DNA from: CAYRFU01 sp964423525
GTDB lineage: Bacteria; Vulcanimicrobiota; Xenobia; Xenobiales; JADMJV01
Length of the DNA stretch: 7,259 bases
NCBI GenBank assembly: GCA_964423525.1
Contig: CAYRFU010000344.1
Location: 1 to 7,259 of the forward strand
Direction: 5' to 3'
This document shows, in pieces, positions 5,706 through 7,259 of the stretch (its first letter is position 1; the number at the start of each line of letters is the position of its first letter). The notes below the pieces were generated by a model that saw only the letters and a program-made list of their open reading frames with translations, was not told the DNA's origin and did not search any database. A program made the position numbers and the translations under genes.

Positions 5706-5706
5706 T

Positions 5707-5754
5707 CGACTGCTCGCGGAACACAGAGGGCCGGGTCAGCGAGCAAGTCGTTTT
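5707..5754 (+). terminator. Rho-independent terminator of the toxin-antitoxin operon
   Basis: CGACTGCTCGC at 5707-5717 pairs with GCGAGCAAGTCG at 5739-5750 (11 pairs, with A5745 bulged) around a 21-nt loop, followed by TTTT at 5751-5754. It begins two bases after the toxin stop codon. The T run is short. It also lies just beyond the 3' end of the minus-strand SnoaL-like gene (stop at 5797), so it may act for both directions. Confidence 0.7.
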
Positions 5755-5796
5755 ATGGGCTCCGCCGGGGTGGGTGAGAATAAGGCGTATCAGCCT

Positions 5797-6165
5797 TCAG
5801 GGCTGGCTCCACTGCTGGCGAGACTCGGGAGCAGGATACTCATCGCCCCAGTATTCTGTCGCTCGCTTGACTCGCTGGCCTTGGAACTCGAAATAGGAGG
5901 TTCCATAGGCTGTCTGCCCGGTGTCGGCGGTGATGTAGACCGTGCAGACCACCACCTCTTCTCCCTCCACCAGATGCCGTATCTCAGCCTGATGATGACC
6001 GGGATAGGCTCGGTTCATCTCCACGAAGTTCTCTGGCCCGCGAAAGCGTTCTCCGGATTGAGGCCAGTAGGCCTCAAAGTCTGGACAGAAGAGCAGTTTG
6101 GCTTCTTCCCATCTTTGCTCTGAGAAGAGCCTCCACAGCTTTCTGACTATGAACGAACGGCTCAC
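5797..6165 (-). CDS. SnoaL-like / NTF2-fold protein
   Basis: A protein of about 122 residues with the pattern of small SnoaL-like (NTF2 superfamily) proteins, which form a cone-shaped alpha+beta barrel, usually dimeric. Visible features, numbered from GTG 6165: VRKLWRLFSEQRWEEA (7-22) as the first helices; DFEAYWPQSGERFRGPENF (29-47), the typical W-P-x-S-G-E-x-x-x-G-x-E-x-F block; NRAYPG (51-56); strands EEVVVCTVYI and TSYFEFQGQRVKRATEYW (89-106), the typical barrel-closing segment. The frame is open upstream to 6303, but the extra residues are Arg/Ser/Thr-rich and unlike the family. GTG 6165, with GGAG four bases upstream, gives the expected N-terminus. Members include polyketide cyclases and many proteins of unknown role, so the function here is open. 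It is convergent with the toxin-antitoxin operon and shares its terminator region. Confidence 0.85.
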   Translation of the reverse strand: MSRSFIVRKLWRLFSEQRWEEAKLLFCPDFEAYWPQSGERFRGPENFVEMNRAYPGHHQAEIRHLVEGEEVVVCTVYITADTGQTAYGTSYFEFQGQRVKRATEYWGDEYPAPESRQQWSQP

Positions 6166-6751
6166 CGAACTCCGCTTCGTGGTTCCTCGGCCCCAACCTG
6201 TCCGTGACCGCACTCGCAACGCGAGAACGAGGTTCGACGCCCATCTCTTTCCGCGTTCAGGTGTCGAGCCCCGCGCGCGGGCTGTCGATACCTTTACGGC
6301 CATCGACGGGCTCGACCTGGAGCGTCAGAAACCGGCGAACTTTCTGAACATCGCGCCGAGTCCAGGCCCATCGATGCCCTGACTTCAGCTCTCATCTGAG
6401 AGCTCTCACGACGGTAGCGACTTTTCCCGGGCAGCGTCGGCGAGTCTTTTCAGCTTTGTATGATCGAGCCGACCTTCGCAACTCTACCAACGCCGCATCG
6501 TTGCGAGAGGTTGACACTGATGGTCACGCACAGAAGCGCTAAGGTCGGAGGCAATCGCCAAGACCACCTAGGATTTGCCATCGCTAGAACTGCTGAAGGT
6601 CTTCAATTGAGGTGGCGGTCGCGCATGCTAAATAGTTCCTACCCGAACAACGAAGTTCCGCTTGAGATGCGAGCCAATATCCGTCAGGCTGTCGAAAGAG
6701 AGACAGGATAAACGTTTTTGCCCTGATAAGCCTGATGAGGAGGTGAATGGA
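6166..6751. other. Long region without a well-supported gene
   Basis: No frame in these 586 bases has convincing coding character except possibly the small ORF at 6460-6711. Short inverted repeats are present, for example CTCGC/GCGAG around 6211-6224 and AGCCC/GGGCT around CGCGCGC at 6267-6283. A TTGACA at 6511-6516 lacks a matching -10 box. It may hold decayed gene remnants, and it probably carries the promoter of the gene at 6752, which I cannot pinpoint. Confidence 0.45.
6460..6711 (+). CDS. Doubtful small ORF, up to 83 residues
   Basis: An open frame ending 40 bp before the gene at 6752 and in the same direction. Its second half (LRWRSRMLNSSYPNNEVPL, then an acidic/basic helix ending RQAVERETG) looks more protein-like than the first. 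An internal ATG at 6520 is an alternative start, and neither has a Shine-Dalgarno sequence. It could be the remnant C-terminus of a larger protein paired with the downstream gene, or chance. I know no family match. Confidence 0.25.
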   Translation: MIEPTFATLPTPHRCERLTLMVTHRSAKVGGNRQDHLGFAIARTAEGLQLRWRSRMLNSSYPNNEVPLEMRANIRQAVERETG

Positions 6752-7225
6752 ATGAACCGAGAGTCTGGCTCCTTTCGCTATACAACTCGCTATATTGATG
6801 ATGAGGAAGGTGGCAGCGCTGGGCTGGAAATGCTCCGCGAGGATGTTTTCCTCGACAATGGCTATGGAGAGCCTGCGGCGAACGTGATATATTGGGATGC
6901 AACTGGTGCCTGGGAGGTTCAGACCTTTTGTGAGGTTCCACTGCTTGTCCTGGAGCAACTTATCAAAGAGGCTAAGGTTGCGGTGTTTCCGCCGAGTTCC
7001 CCTCCAGTTACCCATATCTCATGGGGTCGAATGGAGATTGAAGGTATTGGAATCGGACGGGATTTCAAGCTTTATCCGGGCGGCGGTCGGCCCTGGGATT
7101 GGAAGGAAACCGATACTCATCACGTTCCCGGTATACAACCAGCTGATGTTCAAGAGTTGCTCGACAATGGAAGCAGAATCATTGTACTGAGCCGTGGAAT
7201 GGAATGGGTGCAGATCTCAATCTGA
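6752..7225 (+). CDS. Hypothetical protein, 157 residues
   Basis: The ATG at 6752 is preceded by AGGAGGTGA (6738-6746), a perfect Shine-Dalgarno with 8 nt between AGGAGG and the start, so the start is firm although the frame opens earlier. The protein is acidic and rich in strands and aromatic residues: FRYTTRYIDDEEGG near the N-terminus, NVIYWDATGAWEVQTF around residue 45-60, HISWGRMEIEGIGIG around 90-105, and a C-terminal helix-strand unit, PADVQELLDNGSRIIVLSRG. There is no signal peptide or membrane segment. I do not recognise the family. A compact acidic protein of this kind would fit an immunity or antitoxin role, but no toxin is visible beside it. Codons end in A/T more often than in the neighbouring genes, which hints at separate ancestry. 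A hairpin overlaps its stop. Confidence 0.85.
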   Translation: MNRESGSFRYTTRYIDDEEGGSAGLEMLREDVFLDNGYGEPAANVIYWDATGAWEVQTFCEVPLLVLEQLIKEAKVAVFPPSSPPVTHISWGRMEIEGIGIGRDFKLYPGGGRPWDWKETDTHHVPGIQPADVQELLDNGSRIIVLSRGMEWVQISI

Positions 7226-7245
7226 GTCATATTTCTTGACTCAGA
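7221..7245 (+). terminator. Perfect 9-bp hairpin over the stop codon, possible terminator
   Basis: TCTGAGTCA at 7221-7229 pairs with TGACTCAGA at 7237-7245 around the loop TATTTCT. It includes the TGA stop at 7223-7225. No T run follows within the window, so it may instead protect the 3' end of the message or need a factor to terminate. Confidence 0.45.
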
Positions 7246-7259
7246 GTAGATCCTCTGGC

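Noticed and set aside
6166..6303. N-terminal extension of the SnoaL-like protein to 6303
   Set aside because: The added residues are Arg/Ser/Thr-rich and unlike the family, while GTG 6165 gives the expected start.
6511..6539. TTGACA as the -35 of a promoter for the 6752 gene
   Set aside because: No -10-like hexamer lies 16-18 nt downstream (AAGCGC, AGCGCT).
1..7259. CRISPR arrays, tRNA or rRNA genes, insertion sequences
   Set aside because: No regularly spaced repeats, tRNA-like folds, rRNA segments or transposase motifs were seen on either strand by reading.

Overview
The window is bacterial: compact genes on both strands, a recognisable sigma70-type promoter, Shine-Dalgarno sites, a type II toxin-antitoxin pair and a hairpin terminator. 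By eye it is moderately GC-rich. The recognisable proteins (PLP aminotransferase, VapBC-like pair, SnoaL-like protein) are too widespread to place the organism, and several other proteins match no family I know. An environmental or metagenome-assembled genome from a poorly sampled phylum is my guess, not something shown by the sequence.

Layout. (1) 1-875, minus: a long open frame of unknown function that runs off the left edge. (2) 876-1293: a region without a convincing gene, holding a perfect 9-bp inverted repeat at 1150-1173. (3) About 1294-3076, plus: one long gene split into three overlapping frames. Joined, it encodes roughly 590 residues: a charged, helical, coiled-coil-like N-terminal half, a GNAT acetyltransferase-like module, and an unrecognised C-terminal tail. 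(4) 3099-3743, minus: a 214-residue unknown protein with a strong ribosome binding site, convergent with gene 3. (5) 3929-4929, minus: a class I/II PLP-dependent aminotransferase broken by a frameshift near 4720-4740 and missing its usual N-terminus. (6) 5031-5754, plus: a VapBC-type module with a near-consensus promoter, a likely leaderless antitoxin start, a 14-nt overlap between antitoxin and PIN toxin, and a terminator hairpin. (7) 5797-6165, minus: a SnoaL/NTF2-like protein starting at GTG. (8) 6166-6751: no well-supported gene, only a doubtful small ORF. (9) 6752-7225, plus: a 157-residue unknown protein with a perfect AGGAGGTGA ribosome binding site and a hairpin over its stop codon.

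The most notable pattern is that all three frame breaks (near 1620, near 2850, near 4730) go the same way, to the -1 frame, as a single missing base would produce. The first falls exactly on a canonical X_XXY_YYZ slippery heptamer (CCCTTTC) with a GGAGG just upstream, so programmed -1 frameshifting is possible there. The other two lack such a site. Homopolymer undercalls in the assembly, or real gene decay, explain all three more simply. No pathway links the genes. The window reads as an accessory region of unknown proteins, a selfish or defence-type toxin-antitoxin module and a damaged metabolic gene.
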